Below, piece by piece: positions 12,402 to 23,012 of a DNA stretch of 64,000 nt; position 1 is the stretch's first letter, and the number at the start of each line of letters is the position of its first letter. The stretch covers positions 31,590,640-31,654,639 of the forward strand of contig OX422183.1 of the NCBI GenBank assembly GCA_949130485.1, read 5' to 3'. This DNA comes from Agelas oroides. Taxonomy: Eukaryota; Porifera; Demospongiae; Agelasida; Agelasidae. Both the position numbers and the translations under genes were made by a program. The notes under the pieces were generated by a model. The model was not told the DNA's origin, did not search any database, and was given only the letters and a program-made list of their open reading frames with translations.

Positions 12402-12433
12402 TATATATAAGCAAGCACATGAGATGGTCAGTC
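12402..12433 (+). promoter_or_regulatory. TATA box and initiator of copy B
   Basis: TATATATAA begins at 12402 and TCAGTC lies at 12428-12433, so the likely start site A12430 is 28 bp from the TATA start. An upstream ATG (12424-12426) lies just before this predicted start site and would not be transcribed. The predicted 5' leader is about 99 nt. Confidence 0.7.
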
Positions 12434-12528
12434 ATCAGCAAGCACAGCTAAGAGATAACTGGACTCAAACAACCAGACTCTTTCCACAATCATTCATCAT
12501 TTGAACAGCAAAACCTGAAACAGCTGCA

Positions 12529-13241
12529 ATGGCCAAGCTTTCCACTGGTTGCACATCTACTAATGTATTTATACTGCTCAGTTTAGCAGTATGTATCATG
12601 CTGGGTTCATCTGCACCCGTCCGGAATGTCCGCCAAGCTAACACTGCTCGTTTGCTGCATTACGGACTAAGAGATAGTGTAAGCTACTAACCAAGACAGC
12701 TGAACCTTACCATTAGCTCTTCTAATATGTACTGTTAGTGCACAAATTAATTGTACTGGTAGCAGGGTTGGAGTTGGCAAATTGTTCAGTGCCATCTTCG
12801 ATTGTATAACTAAACTATTTGCATTAATGCCCTTTTTATGCAGCTTGAAACCATCTTCCATAACTTAACAAGCATCACAAAGGAGTTCCATGTCACAGAG
12901 AACAAAAGAGAAGTCGTCAAGGAACTGTGTCGTATTGTGGCCTATTACCACCTGGTGGAAGCAGTAGATAATGGCAGTGATATTCACTCCAAGTTAAGAG
13001 AGAATGCTAATGATGCTCTCACATACTGGGTAAGTCTTTTGTTCCCAATTCTGTGTTGTGTAATTATCAATTAATGTGTGTGCATATGGATGAGCATCAC
13101 AACTGACTAGTAATGTCCTTCTACATGCAGAAAACTACATACTGCAGTGGGTGCAACGTGGACTTGACAGAATTTGGACGCAAGTGTGAGAGGGCTGCAC
13201 TACATCCCCTGATGAGCATCCCAGCTACACTTTGGCGATGA
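12529..13241 (+). CDS. Small secreted cysteine glycoprotein, copy B
   Basis: Exons 12529-12678, 12844-13029 and 13131-13241 encode 148 aa, with GT/AG introns of 165 and 101 bp in phase 0. Exon 1 is a signal peptide plus a short linker ending LLHYGLRDS. Exon 2 differs from the other short copies (LTSITKEFHV instead of KTSITDEFRV), which replaces the first sequon. The DNGS sequon and the core LCRIVAYYHLVEAVDN are kept. Exon 3 reads KTTYCSGCNV, LTEFGRKC and ends TLWR. Mature cysteines fall at about residues 79, 117, 120 and 131. Secretion is predicted; function is unknown. A is its inverted-duplicate partner, and C and D its tandem partners. Confidence 0.88.
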
Positions 13242-13249
13242 TATACTTG

Positions 13250-14150
13250 TGCATGCCTTGCATCGGTAGCCCTACTGATCACAGCAATGTAGAATCATAC
13301 CCCTCTGGAGTATACATGTCATATAACTGCTGTAACAATGTGGAATAATTTTATGAAGAAATATTTTTCAGATTGCAAAAAAGTGTGTATAATTATATAA
13401 TAATAGTTTTTGTTAGCACTTTTCACACTCTCACTTGAAACTAGGTTTAAGATAACACATTTAGCTACTCTTTAAAACTATAACCCGGCAATGGCAGCAC
13501 TTCCTGTGGTCAAAAGTCTGACTCCTTTGTAGCTTCTGTTATCACAAAACTTGGCCTGCAACCTTATGCTAACATTGAGTTGACAGAGTCCACACATGCA
13601 GTTTCACTCATGCAGTCTTCAGTGAAATACATGTTTCAACATGCAAGAGACTAAATGTAAATTAAGGACTCACTGTTAGTGTTTAATGCATACACTAGAC
13701 TCTAATGCAGGAGAGCTTGTTTACTGTGTCTTGCTAGGAACAGTGCATGGACTGTTTGATAGCCTCATCCCCTTGTTTGTATTTCAGAGTGGGGGAGCCT
13801 GGGAATGAGGCTATTGTTTGAAGGGTGTGAGTGTAACTACTGGTATAGGTATAATTAACTTGAAAACGCCAGCAAGCTTCACTGCATTCATTCATGAACA
13901 AAATAGGCTCTAGGTATTTAGTAAGATGCACTGATGTTTGGAATGTGTGCATACTCTTAAAATACATGACATGACTGTTGCATATACATTTAAATGGACA
14001 TCATGTTCAAACAGTTATGTTCAGATTAGAAATGTCCATATTAGAAATGTCCAGGTTAGAAATGTCTGGATTGGAATTGTTGAGACTAAAAATTGTCATA
14101 TTGCCCTTATATACAGGCCTGATAACTTGGCTCCTTACACATAGTACCCT
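13250..14150. other. Downstream flank of copy B, no gene
   Basis: The 3' flank is shared with C and, to about 26650, with D. A degenerate 54-bp MITE of the TAGCCTCATTCCC type lies at 13760-13813 with near-matching flanks. A short run of ATTAGAAATGTCC-like repeats lies at about 14022-14075. Confidence 0.5.
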
Positions 14151-14156
14151 TTCTAG

Positions 14157-14710
14157 CTGATGAAGAGGCAGATGAGCATAACAGAAGTGAACAATTGCAG
14201 GTAATTGTCTTAATTCTCATTGATAAGTTATCCCTCCTGATATTTTGAGAAAGTTGCAGCTAAGTTGCTTCCACTACTAGCACAGCTGTCAAAAACGTAA
14301 CGCCTGCCCTAGTTTACCCTTGCCGAATGTTGTCTCCTTCCTGGACCAATTAAACTGTGACAGGCACAGGCTTGCTAGGTTGTTGAATCACGTGGAGAGT
14401 CGTATGAGTTGGACTGTGTACATATATGTTGTCCAATCATTCCTAACACTACTGTCTGATCTCCATAGAGCTATGTCACTGATGACTGAAAAGAAGCAAT
14501 TTCATGACCACCCCATTAAACGCCATACTTTTAAGCAACTCAGAACTTCATTGACGATCAGCCGAAAGATGGTACGTTGTATCATCACTGTATTGGTATC
14601 AACTTCAAGCAAATATCAGAATTTCAGCTACACTTTTTTGTAAAAGTTAACAAAATATGCAGATAAATGACATCATCTCCAATAGTTATTGGCCATACGC
14701 TACAACATGA
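14157..14710 (+). pseudogene. Candidate 3' exons of an unrecognised gene (unit 1)
   Basis: Three exon-like blocks line up. They are 14157-14200 (AG before, GTAATT after), about 14311/14326-14571 (82 codons beginning NVVSFLDQLNCDRHRL, followed by GTACGT), and 14663-14710 (AG before; INDIISNSYWPYATT then stop). Blocks two and three are both in phase 0. Block two has a hydrophobic stretch VYIYVVQSFLTLL. The acceptor before block two is unclear: TTGCCG stands where the degraded third copy (about 28050) has CTGCAG, although CCCTAG lies 15 bp upstream. The third copy has lost the frame. No family is recognised. It may be a decayed gene fragment carried along with the duplication. Confidence 0.3.
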
Positions 14711-14869
14711 AAAGATGAGAATTGGTGTGAAAAACAGGCTAATGTCTACATATGTATTAAGAATGCAGTAGGTAAGCTGCCTAAAGGGAAGTACCAGCTT
14801 GGAGTGGTTGGAAGCCAGCAAATACCATTTTCTCGGCATTTCAGAACAAATAACGGGGGAGGCCTGGGA

Positions 14870-15640
14870 ACGAGGCTAACTTTACACTACACACAAGTTT
14901 GTACCGAAGCATGGTCGAAGTGCTCCTGATTCAAGGCGACAGTGTGGCCTAAATTAGCCTCTGAATCGACCTGGGAGGCTCAAAAATTCCACGATTTTCT
15001 GGAGCAGCACAGACCCCCCTAGTTGCTTCTGCATTTTGCACACTCAAGTTCTCGCTACGTAGAGTGCCCATACGGTGCCCTGGCATCGGCTGTATTCTGG
15101 CTACGCCTCTGCATAGCTTTCCAATTCGCTGATTCGGCTTTTCGAACGTAGCAGCTAACTTGTAAGCAAACTACCGACACGGGATAAAAATCAAACTTTT
15201 GAGGTAAGGCCTCTTGAAAAAACCTTTCACGGATTCGTTAGTTTCAAGTGCTTTATGTTTATGGGCGGGGGTTGGCAACGAGTGAATCTGTGGCTACAGA
15301 AAAGCTACAAACATTAAATGCGTTTATTAGCACCCAATGAATATAAGCACCCCACGATTATAAGCACCCATTGTGGCTGATAATTTCGAAAAATTATAAG
15401 GCACCGGTGCTTAAGGTAGATAATGCTAATGGATTGAGTCTGTTAGTACAGCCGGCTAGTGGGACATTCCCCCCTTTAATAAATATTAGACGAATGGATA
15501 AATAAACAAACAAATTAATTAACTATATAGCTATCAATCAAATGGACTGCAGCTTGTATATTAGTTTGCATACAGCTGAGTTGCAATGTGGTGCTTCCAA
15601 GTGCATAGCTAAAACATTCACCACACCACTTGGTTTCTAG
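14870..15640. repeat. Segment shared with 21475-22245 and 34060-34860
   Basis: Sequence from GTTTGTACCGAAGCATGGTC to GACATTCCCCCCTTTAATAA occurs three times in the window. The third copy, left of gene E, is clearly more diverged. No coding sequence is recognised. A right half of a TAGCCTCGTTCCC-type MITE abuts the left edge (14850-14876). Confidence 0.7.
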
Positions 15641-15850
15641 ACTGAGCAGCACAAATACACAAGTAGAAGTGCAACCATGCAGTGGAAAGCTTGGCCATTG
15701 CAGCTGTTTCAGGTTTTACTGAGAATATATAGCAGATGATGAATGATTGTGTGTTTGAGTCCAGTTATCTATTAGCTGTGCTTGCTGATGACTGACCATC
15801 TCATGTGCTTGCTTACATAGAAGCCTGCTTCTAGGATGCAGTAGGCAGAG
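15639..15850 (-). pseudogene. Relic of a family copy: promoter, leader and start of exon 1 (unit 1)
   Basis: On the minus strand the core promoter region, 5' leader and ATG (15696-15698) of the secreted-protein family are recognisable. About 60 nt of exon 1 follow (MAKLST, then altered), ending abruptly at 15639. Exons 2 and 3 are absent. Flanking sequence on both sides matches the flanks of gene E, so this is what remains of an E-like minus-strand gene after an internal deletion. The TATA region is also degraded (TTACATAGAAGC). Confidence 0.8.
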
Positions 15851-16250
15851 TGAGAAGAATGCAAGACTGTGTTGTTATAGCCAGTGAGGTCATTTCAGGC
15901 GGAGCTTTTTACAGCCATGTAATTGTATACATATCTAGTTCACATACTTCATATGGTGAGATTGTTGCACAGCTATATGGATTCTAATTGCAGTAATAGT
16001 GAACCTTCCAAGAAATCAAGTAAAGAATCAGCTCATCAGCTGTAGTGAGGTTACAATGTCTCCCATCTTACAGCAAATTTAAACATGGCTTCGGAAATTA
16101 GAGTATCCTGTAATACTTACACTCTTGGGGGATTTCTGTGCTTGCAATTTGATGACATACTTCAGCAACCACACATCTACTTCCTGGTGTTGCTAGTTCT
16201 AATTATAAAGTATAGGACCAGTGATCCAACTCTGTAAAATCTGAAAGGGG
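15850..16250. other. Upstream flank of the relic, shared with gene E
   Basis: The sequence around GAGGTCATTTCAGGCGGAGC matches 36588-36850, upstream of gene E. It extends the evidence that unit 1 once carried an E-type gene. No other feature is seen. Confidence 0.6.
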
Positions 16251-16406
16251 AACGTCAATACTGGGTAGTGCTACTTGGTTGCAAATTTCAGTGACTGTCA
16301 CCAACAACTTCCACAAGGTTCAAAGGTTCAAAGGTCATGATACTGACCCACAAGGGCATCCAGATATAGAACAGTCAAAATATATACAGTCATACGTAAA
16401 ATTTTT

Positions 16407-16963
16407 TCAGCAATATAAAAAAATATCTGAGTCTAAGTCGACATGGTCATGTGGGTGGGTTTCCATCAGGTGGTGAAACAGTGATGAATCTAGTCCCTCT
16501 ATGTCACAATATGGACATAGTTTGCTGCCAAAGGCAGGCTTAGTGATCTCAAAGAGCAGTGCCAACTCTCGGTCCTTTGTCTAAGGTCACATTCCAGATC
16601 TTCATCCATGCAACTTGTGACTTCCGCCACTTTGGCTACCATCTTGCTGCTCTGGTGTGATAATGCTTGTTGAAGAGTCTGATTCCAGTCCTTGACAATG
16701 AAGGTCCCCTTTAACTCTTTTGCATCCACTTTACTGGCTTGCTGCAGAATCGTGGGTGCACGTGAAGCTTGTTGCCAAGTTTTCCTCAAGGTACCTGCAC
16801 TCCTGGACAAGTTTGATTCTGTTGACACCCCCTGCCGCCAGAGTTCTAAACATATGTGAACTGACGTCATCTCCAGACCGGCACTATGTTTCAGAAAGAT
16901 CAACTTCCTCATAAGAACTTTGGTTTGCACAGACGACAACTTCCACAAATATGGTAGTGACAT
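16407..16963 (-). pseudogene. Zinc-finger-like coding fragment (unit 1)
   Basis: A minus-strand open frame of 154 codons (16499-16963) overlaps another frame (16407-16580). The second reads ELALLFEITKPAFGSKLCPYC, then HHLMETHPHDH, a C2H2-like pattern with CPYC and paired histidines. The two frames look like parts of one decayed coding exon. The only base change between the duplicates noted in the second frame is synonymous (GTCGAC against GTAGAC). No specific family is recognised. It is likely a remnant rather than a live gene. Confidence 0.35.
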
Positions 16964-17358
16964 TCACTATTTAGTTTGCTTAGTAACATGCTGGTTGAGC
17001 TTCTTGGTTAGCACTTAATGAATACAGAATCCATGCAAATGAAATTACCTATGCAGTTAATCAGGTAATGTTGGCATATTAGGGGCTTCTGGTTGTTAAG
17101 GAAGCTATCATCTCGGGCATGTCATGTATAGTTGGAAATTACGTTGTTATCATCTCGGGAAGTATGTGAAAAAGGCAAGAAACACTGGAAGTAGCCACAG
17201 CCTGAGTTTCCTAATTTGCTTGGGGTCAAAGGTCATAGAAAATGTAGACAACCATTATGCAACATCTACTATACAGTCAGTCTGGTAAAAGAGACATACA
17301 TGGGCACATTGTTATTGAAGCACTCTGCACATTAAAACCTCCACCTTACGTGTACACT

Positions 17359-17684
17359 GTGTACAGCAGAGCCTGTTATAGTATAGCAACATCCACAAAA
17401 TAGCTCTGTGTGGAATCTCTGCTGTAATGCACACTTGAGTTAAGTATGACCAGTACTGATCTACCTACCATGCATTTTACAGCCAAAAATCAAATCATAT
17501 TAAAAAAAGGACAAGAGCGTATCTAGTATTACAATCATATTAGTCTTGTGCACCTATGATTTCTTCGCAGTGGGATAGTCAGTTATCCTCTTCTTTCAGA
17601 ACTGGAAATGGCTAGATATACTGGAAGTCTGGATCAAGATTTACCAATAGATGTTGCTATACTATAACAGGCTCTGCTGTACAC
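17359..17684. mobile_element. Short inverted-repeat element (unit 1)
   Basis: Perfect 35-bp inverted repeats begin GTGTACAGCAGAGCCTGTTA (17359-17393 and 17650-17684) and enclose about 256 bp with no coding capacity. The target duplication cannot be told apart because the edge GTAC is itself palindromic. Confidence 0.7.
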
Positions 17685-17699
17685 GGGGCTAGATATACT

Positions 17700-18860
17700 G
17701 GATCAGTGTTGTTTTTAGTTAAAACTAAAGCTAAAGTTTATGCTGTCTTAGTTTGTTAATTAAAAATTACAACTAAACTAATTTGCAATCACCTAAAAAC
17801 TAACTCTTTTCAGATTTAGTAATTAAAACTAAAACTAGACTATGAATTTGAATCTGTAGCCTAATTGAACAAAAATTAAACTACAAGTCTAAAACAACAC
17901 TGCTCAAAATACTGCATCAACAGAGACACGTGAAATGTTGAACTATGAGTCCAATTGGCTCTACTCTATATGTTGGCAAGTGTTACCAATATTACCTTTA
18001 GCACTGCTGAGGTGAATCTTAACTCTACATTCTGTGAGCATCTTATAGTAAAAGGTAACAAAATACATACATGACACTGCAGGGGTGTAGTAATTTAATT
18101 CTGGCATGGTTGTATGGATTACAATTACTTGAGCCTGAATCGTCAATTAATACCCATTACAATTACTTCAAAGTAATGATTACAAAGGACTAAATTACAA
18201 ATTACATTGTTAAATTACAGGACTGGTTGAAATAGTTTGTGGTTTTAATGTAAATATGCTGACACAGCATGCTCTTACTACATGTCTTGAACAGCACATG
18301 GTCAGCTGAGTGTACCAGTATTGTAATTGAACTTGTAATTGGTAATTACAATTCACTGCAAACAATTACACCATCTTTTGTTTAAGCATTACAAATTACA
18401 GCAGTGGTTTTGAAATGAAATTATGATTACAAATGACTGTGTTTGAATCATTACGTAGTCATTACATTTGGTTTTACTACAACCCTGCAAGACAGCTGAA
18501 GTGCATGACAATCAAATGACTGACTCTACAGACCATTTTCGAAAAGTTTCTGATTGTCACTAATTTGCTGCACGGCACCTAGAAATTACTTACATTTCAA
18601 TGTACAGTTTTGGGTTTTAACATGATGTGTGTATGTAGAAGGGTTCTTGCTTGTTTTGTAGGGTTGAATTCAACTGAAGAAGAAGTGAAGAGTTTTGTTT
18701 TGGGGGTTTAGTTTAGTAAATTGAGGATTAAAGAGCTGAAGATCGTGGTAAGTATAATAAAGTGAAGTCGAGATAAACTTCCTACTCTATCTTGAACCAA
18801 ATCAGTTGACTGGTTAGTTGAGGAATCCATACTATACACATTTCATAACTAACCACAAAA
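17700..18860. other. AT-rich spacer, no gene
   Basis: Degenerate AATTAC/GTAATT motifs recur between about 17700 and 18480. No gene is recognised. The same sequence is repeated at 24306-25455. Confidence 0.45.
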
Positions 18861-18941
18861 TATGTGCTGTATGAAATCACTATACAGCTTAACATTCTTT
18901 CTAGTCTGCTTGCTGCGTCTTGGAAGCAGGGTTCTTGCTTT

Positions 18942-18973
18942 TATATATAAGCAAGCACATGAGATGGTCAGTC
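18942..18973 (+). promoter_or_regulatory. TATA box and initiator of copy C
   Basis: TATATATAA (18942-18950) and TCAGTC (18968-18973), at the family's standard spacing. Confidence 0.7.
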
Positions 18974-19069
18974 ATCAGCAAGCACAGCTAAGAGATAACT
19001 GGACTCAAACAACCAGACTCTTCCACAATCATCTACTATATATTAACAGCAAAACCTGAAACAGCTGCA

Positions 19070-19786
19070 ATGGCCAAGCTTTCCACTGGTTGCACATCTA
19101 CTAATGTATTGGTACTGCTCAGTCTAGCAGTATGTATCATGCTGACCACATCTGCACCCGTCCGGAATGTCCGCCAAGCTAACACTGCTCGTTTGCTGCA
19201 TTACGGACTAAGAGATAGTGTAAGCTACTAACCAAGGCAGCTGAACCTTACCATTAGCTCTTCTAATTTGTACTGTTAGTGCACAAATTAATTCTACTGG
19301 TAGCAGGGTTGTAGTTGGCAAATTGTTTGGTGCCATCTTCAATTGTATAACTAAACTATTTGCATTAATGCCCTTCTTATGCAGCTTGAAACCATCTTCC
19401 ATAACAAAACAAGCATCACGGACGAGTTCCGTGTCACAGAGAACAAAAGAGAAGTCGTCAAGGAACTGTGTCGTATTGTGGCCTATTACCACCTGGTGGA
19501 AGCAGTGGATAATGGCAGTGCTATTCACTCCAACTTAACTGAGAATGCTAATGATGCTCTCACATACTGGGTAAGCCTTTTGTTACTTCCCAATACTGTG
19601 TCATGTAATTATCAATTAATGTGTGTGCACATGGATGAGCATCACAACTGACTAGTAATGTCTTTCTGCATGCAGAAAACTACATACTGCAGTGGGTGCA
19701 ACGTGGACTTGACAGAATTTGGACGCAAGTGTGAGAGGGCTGCACTACATCCCCTGATGAGCATCCCAGCTACACTTTGGCGATGA
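19070..19786 (+). CDS. Small secreted cysteine glycoprotein, copy C
   Basis: Exons 19070-19219, 19385-19570 and 19676-19786 encode 148 aa. The signal peptide has the variant core NVLVLLSLAVCIML and a predicted cut at TSA/PV. Exon 2 has HNKTS and DNGS sequons plus a copy-specific third one, NLTEN, where other copies have KLREN. Exon 3 equals that of B (KTTYCSGCNV, LTEFGRKC, TLWR). Four mature cysteines. Introns are GT/AG in phase 0. It is nearly identical to B and D and intact. A one-base deletion in the leader separates an upstream ATG frame from the protein frame, supporting the MAKL start. Confidence 0.88.
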
Positions 19787-19789
19787 TAT

Positions 19790-20760
19790 ACTTGTGCATG
19801 CCTTGCATTGGTAGCCCTACTGATCACAATAATGTAGAATCATACCTCTCTGGAGTATACATGTCATATAACTGCTGTAACAATGTGGAATAATTTTATG
19901 AAGAAATATTTTTCAGATTGCAAAAAAGTGTGTATAATTATATAATAATAGTTTTTGTTAGCACTTTTCACACTCTCACTTGAAAGATAACACATTTAGC
20001 TACTCTTTAAAACTATAACCCGGCAATGGCAGCACTTCCTGTGGTCAAAAGTCTGACTCCTTTGTACCTTCTGTTATCATAAAACTTGGCCTGCAACCTC
20101 ATGCTAACATTGAGTTGACAGAGTCCACACATGCAGTTTCACTCATGCAGTCTTCAGTGAAATACATGTTTCAACATGCAAGAGACTAAATGCAAATTAA
20201 GGACTCACTGTTAGTGTTTAATGAATACACTAGACTCTAATGCAGGAGAGCTTGTTTACTGTGTCTTGCTAGGAACAGTGCATGGACTGTTTGATAGCCT
20301 CATTCCCAGGCTTGTTTGTATTTCAGAGTGGGGGAGCCTGGGAATGAGGCTATCGTTTGAAGGGTGTGAGTGTAACTACTGGTATAGGTATAATTAACTT
20401 GAAAACGCCAGCAAGCTTCACTGCATTCATTCATGAACAATATAGGCTCTAGGTATTTAGTAAGGTGCACTGATGTTTGGAATGTGTGCATACTCTTAAA
20501 ATACATGACATGACTGTTGCATATACATTTAAATGGACATCAACGATAAAAATATATAAGTGTTCTCACTTCAAACATTTCACTTTAGTGTATAGTGCAT
20601 AAGTATCATGTTCAAACAGTTATGTTCAGATTAGAAATGTCCATATTAGAAATGTCCAGGTTAGAAAGTCTGGATTGGAATTGTTGAGACTAAAAATTGT
20701 CATATTGCCCTTATATACAGGCCTGATAACTTGGCTCCTTACACATAGTACCCTTTCTAG
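19790..20760. other. Downstream flank of copy C, no gene
   Basis: Same content as 13250-14150. The small MITE (TAGCCTCATTCCCAGGC end) is better preserved here at about 20297-20352, with flanks close to TGTTTGA on both sides. Confidence 0.5.
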
Positions 20761-20761
20761 C

Positions 20762-21314
20762 TGATGAAGAGGCAGATGAGCATAACAGAAGCGAACAATT
20801 GCAGGTAATTGTCTTAATTCTCATTGATAAGTTATCCCTCCTGATATTTTGAGAAAGTTGCAGCTAAGTTGCTTCCACTACTAGCACAGCTGTCAAAAAC
20901 ATAACGCCTGCCCTAGTTTACCCTTGCCGAATGTTATCTCCTTCCTGGACCAATTAAACTGTGACAGGCACAGGCTTGTTAGGTTGTTGAATCACATGGA
21001 GAGTCGTATGAGTTGGACTGTGTACATATATGTTGTCCAATCATTCCTAACACTACTGTCTGATCTCCATAGAGCTATGTCACTGATGACTGAAAAGAAG
21101 CAATTTCATGACCACCCCATTAAACGCCATACTTTTAAGCAACTCAGAACTTCATTGACGATCAGCCGAAAGATGGTACGTTGTATCATCACTGTATTGG
21201 TATCAACTTCAAGCAAATATCAGAATTTCAGCTACACTTTTTTGTAAAAGTTAACAAAATATGCAGATAAATGACATCATCTCCAATAGTTATTGGCCAT
21301 ACGCTACAACATGA
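20762..21314 (+). pseudogene. Candidate 3' exons of an unrecognised gene (unit 2)
   Basis: Duplicate of 14157-14710. The long block (about 20930-21175) differs from unit 1 by three amino acids (V to I, A to V, V to M) and keeps the GTACGT donor. The family is not recognised, and activity is doubtful because the acceptor is unclear. Confidence 0.3.
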
Positions 21315-21474
21315 AAAGATGAGAATTGGTGTGAAAAACAGGCTAATGTCTACATATGTATTAAGAATGCAGTAGGTAAGCTGCCTAAAGGGAAGTACCA
21401 GCTTGGAGTGGTTGGAAGCCAGCAAATACCATTTTCTTGGCATTTCAGAACAAATAACGGGGGAGGCCTGGGAA

Positions 21475-22245
21475 CGAGGCTAACTTTACACTACACACAA
21501 GTTTGTACCGAAGCATGGTCGAAGTGCTCCTGATTCAAGGCGACGGTGTGGCCTAAAATAGCTCAGAATCGACCTGGGAGGCTCAAAAATTCCACGATTT
21601 TCTGGAGCAGCACAGACCCCCCTAGTTGCTTCTGCATTTTGCACACTCAAGTTCTCGCTACGTAGAGTGCCCATACGGTGCCCTGGCATCGGCTGTATTC
21701 TGGCTACGCCTCTGCATAGCTTTCCAATTTGCTGATTCGGCTTTTCGAACGTAGCAGCTAACTTGTAAGCAAACTACCGACACGGGATAAAAATCAAACT
21801 TTTGGGGTAAGGCCTCTTGAAAAAACCTTTCACGGATTCGTTAGTTTCAAGTGCTTTATGTTTATGGGCGGGGGTTGGCAACGAGTGAATCTGTGGCTAC
21901 AGAAAAGCTACAAACATTAAATGCGTTTATTAGCACCCAATGAATATAAGCACCCCACGATTATAAGCACCCATTGTGGCTGATAATTTCGAAAAATTAT
22001 AAGGCACCGGTGCTTAAGGTAGATAATGCTAATGGTTGAGTCTGTTAGTACAGCTGGCTAGTGGGACATTCCCCCCTTTAATAAATATTAGACGAATAGA
22101 TAAATAAATAAACAAACAAATTAATTAACTATATAGCTATCAATCAAATGGACTGCAGCTTGTATATTAGTTTGCATACAGCTGAGTTGCAATGTGGTGC
22201 TTCCAAGTGCATAGCTAAAACATTCACCACACCACTTGGTTTCTA
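21475..22245. repeat. Segment shared with 14870-15640 and 34060-34860
   Basis: Unit 2 copy of the non-coding segment with GTTTGTACCGAAGCATGGTC. No gene is seen. Confidence 0.7.
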
Positions 22246-22456
22246 GACTGAGCAGCACAAATACACAAGTAGAAGTGCAACCATGCAGTGGAAAGCTTGG
22301 CCATTGCAGCTGTTTCAGGTTTTACTGAGAATATATAGCAGATGATGAATGATTGTGTGTTTGAGTCCAGTTATCTATTAGCTGTGCTTGCTGATGACTG
22401 ACCATCTCATGTGCTTGCTTACATAGAAGCCTGCTTCTAGGATGCAGTAGGCAGAG
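22245..22456 (-). pseudogene. Relic of a family copy (unit 2)
   Basis: Exact positional duplicate of the relic at 15639-15850: promoter and leader region, ATG (22302-22304) and the first part of exon 1 only. Confidence 0.8.
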
Positions 22457-23012
22457 TGAGAAGAATGCAAGACTGTGTTGTTATAGCCAGTGAGGTCATT
22501 TCAGGCGGAGCTTTTTACAGCCATGTAATTGTATACATATCTAGTTCACATACTTCATATGGTGAGATTGTTGCACAGCTATATGGATTCTAATTGCAGT
22601 AATAGTGAACCTTCCAAGAAATCAAGTAAAGAATCAGCTCATCAGCTGTAGTGAGGTTACAATGTCTCCCATCTTACAGCAAATTTAAACATGGCTTCGG
22701 AAATTAGAGTATCCTGTAATACTTACACTCTTGGGGGATTTCTGTGCTTGCAATTTGATGACATACTTCAGCAACCACACATCTACTTCCTGGTGTTGCT
22801 AGTTCTAATTATAAAGTATAGGACCAGTGATCCAACTCTGTAAAATCTGAAAGGGGAACGTCAATACTGGGTAGTGCTACTTGGTTGCAAATTTCAGTGA
22901 CTGTCACCAACAACTTCCACAAGGTTCAAAGGTTCAAAGGTCATGATACTGACCCACAAGGGCATCCAGATATAGAACAGTCAAAATATATACAGTCATA
23001 CGTAAAATTTTT

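Larger units (their letters stand above)
9900..13470 (-). repeat. Large inverted duplication, arm 2
   Basis: Counterpart of arm 1. It lacks the TTAA element and the local duplication of arm 1 but has its own hairpin insertion at 10960-11022. It contains gene B at its outer end. The rest (9906-12350) shows no recognisable gene on either strand. Confidence 0.9.
12351..18890 (+). repeat. Tandem segmental duplication, unit 1
   Basis: A 6.54-kb unit starting at AACATTCTTTCTAGTCTGCT and repeated directly at 18891-25488. Features match at a constant offset of 6604-6606 bp from about 14.3 kb onward; unit 1 lacks about 55 bp present in unit 2 near 20541-20600. The few differences seen suggest about 99% identity. 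The unit carries gene B, a candidate exon group, a gene relic, a zinc-finger fragment and a short inverted-repeat element. Confidence 0.9.

Noticed and set aside
16499-16963. 154-codon open frame as a complete gene
   Set aside because: The more domain-like residues lie in an overlapping frame, so the segment looks decayed; it is kept only as a fragment.
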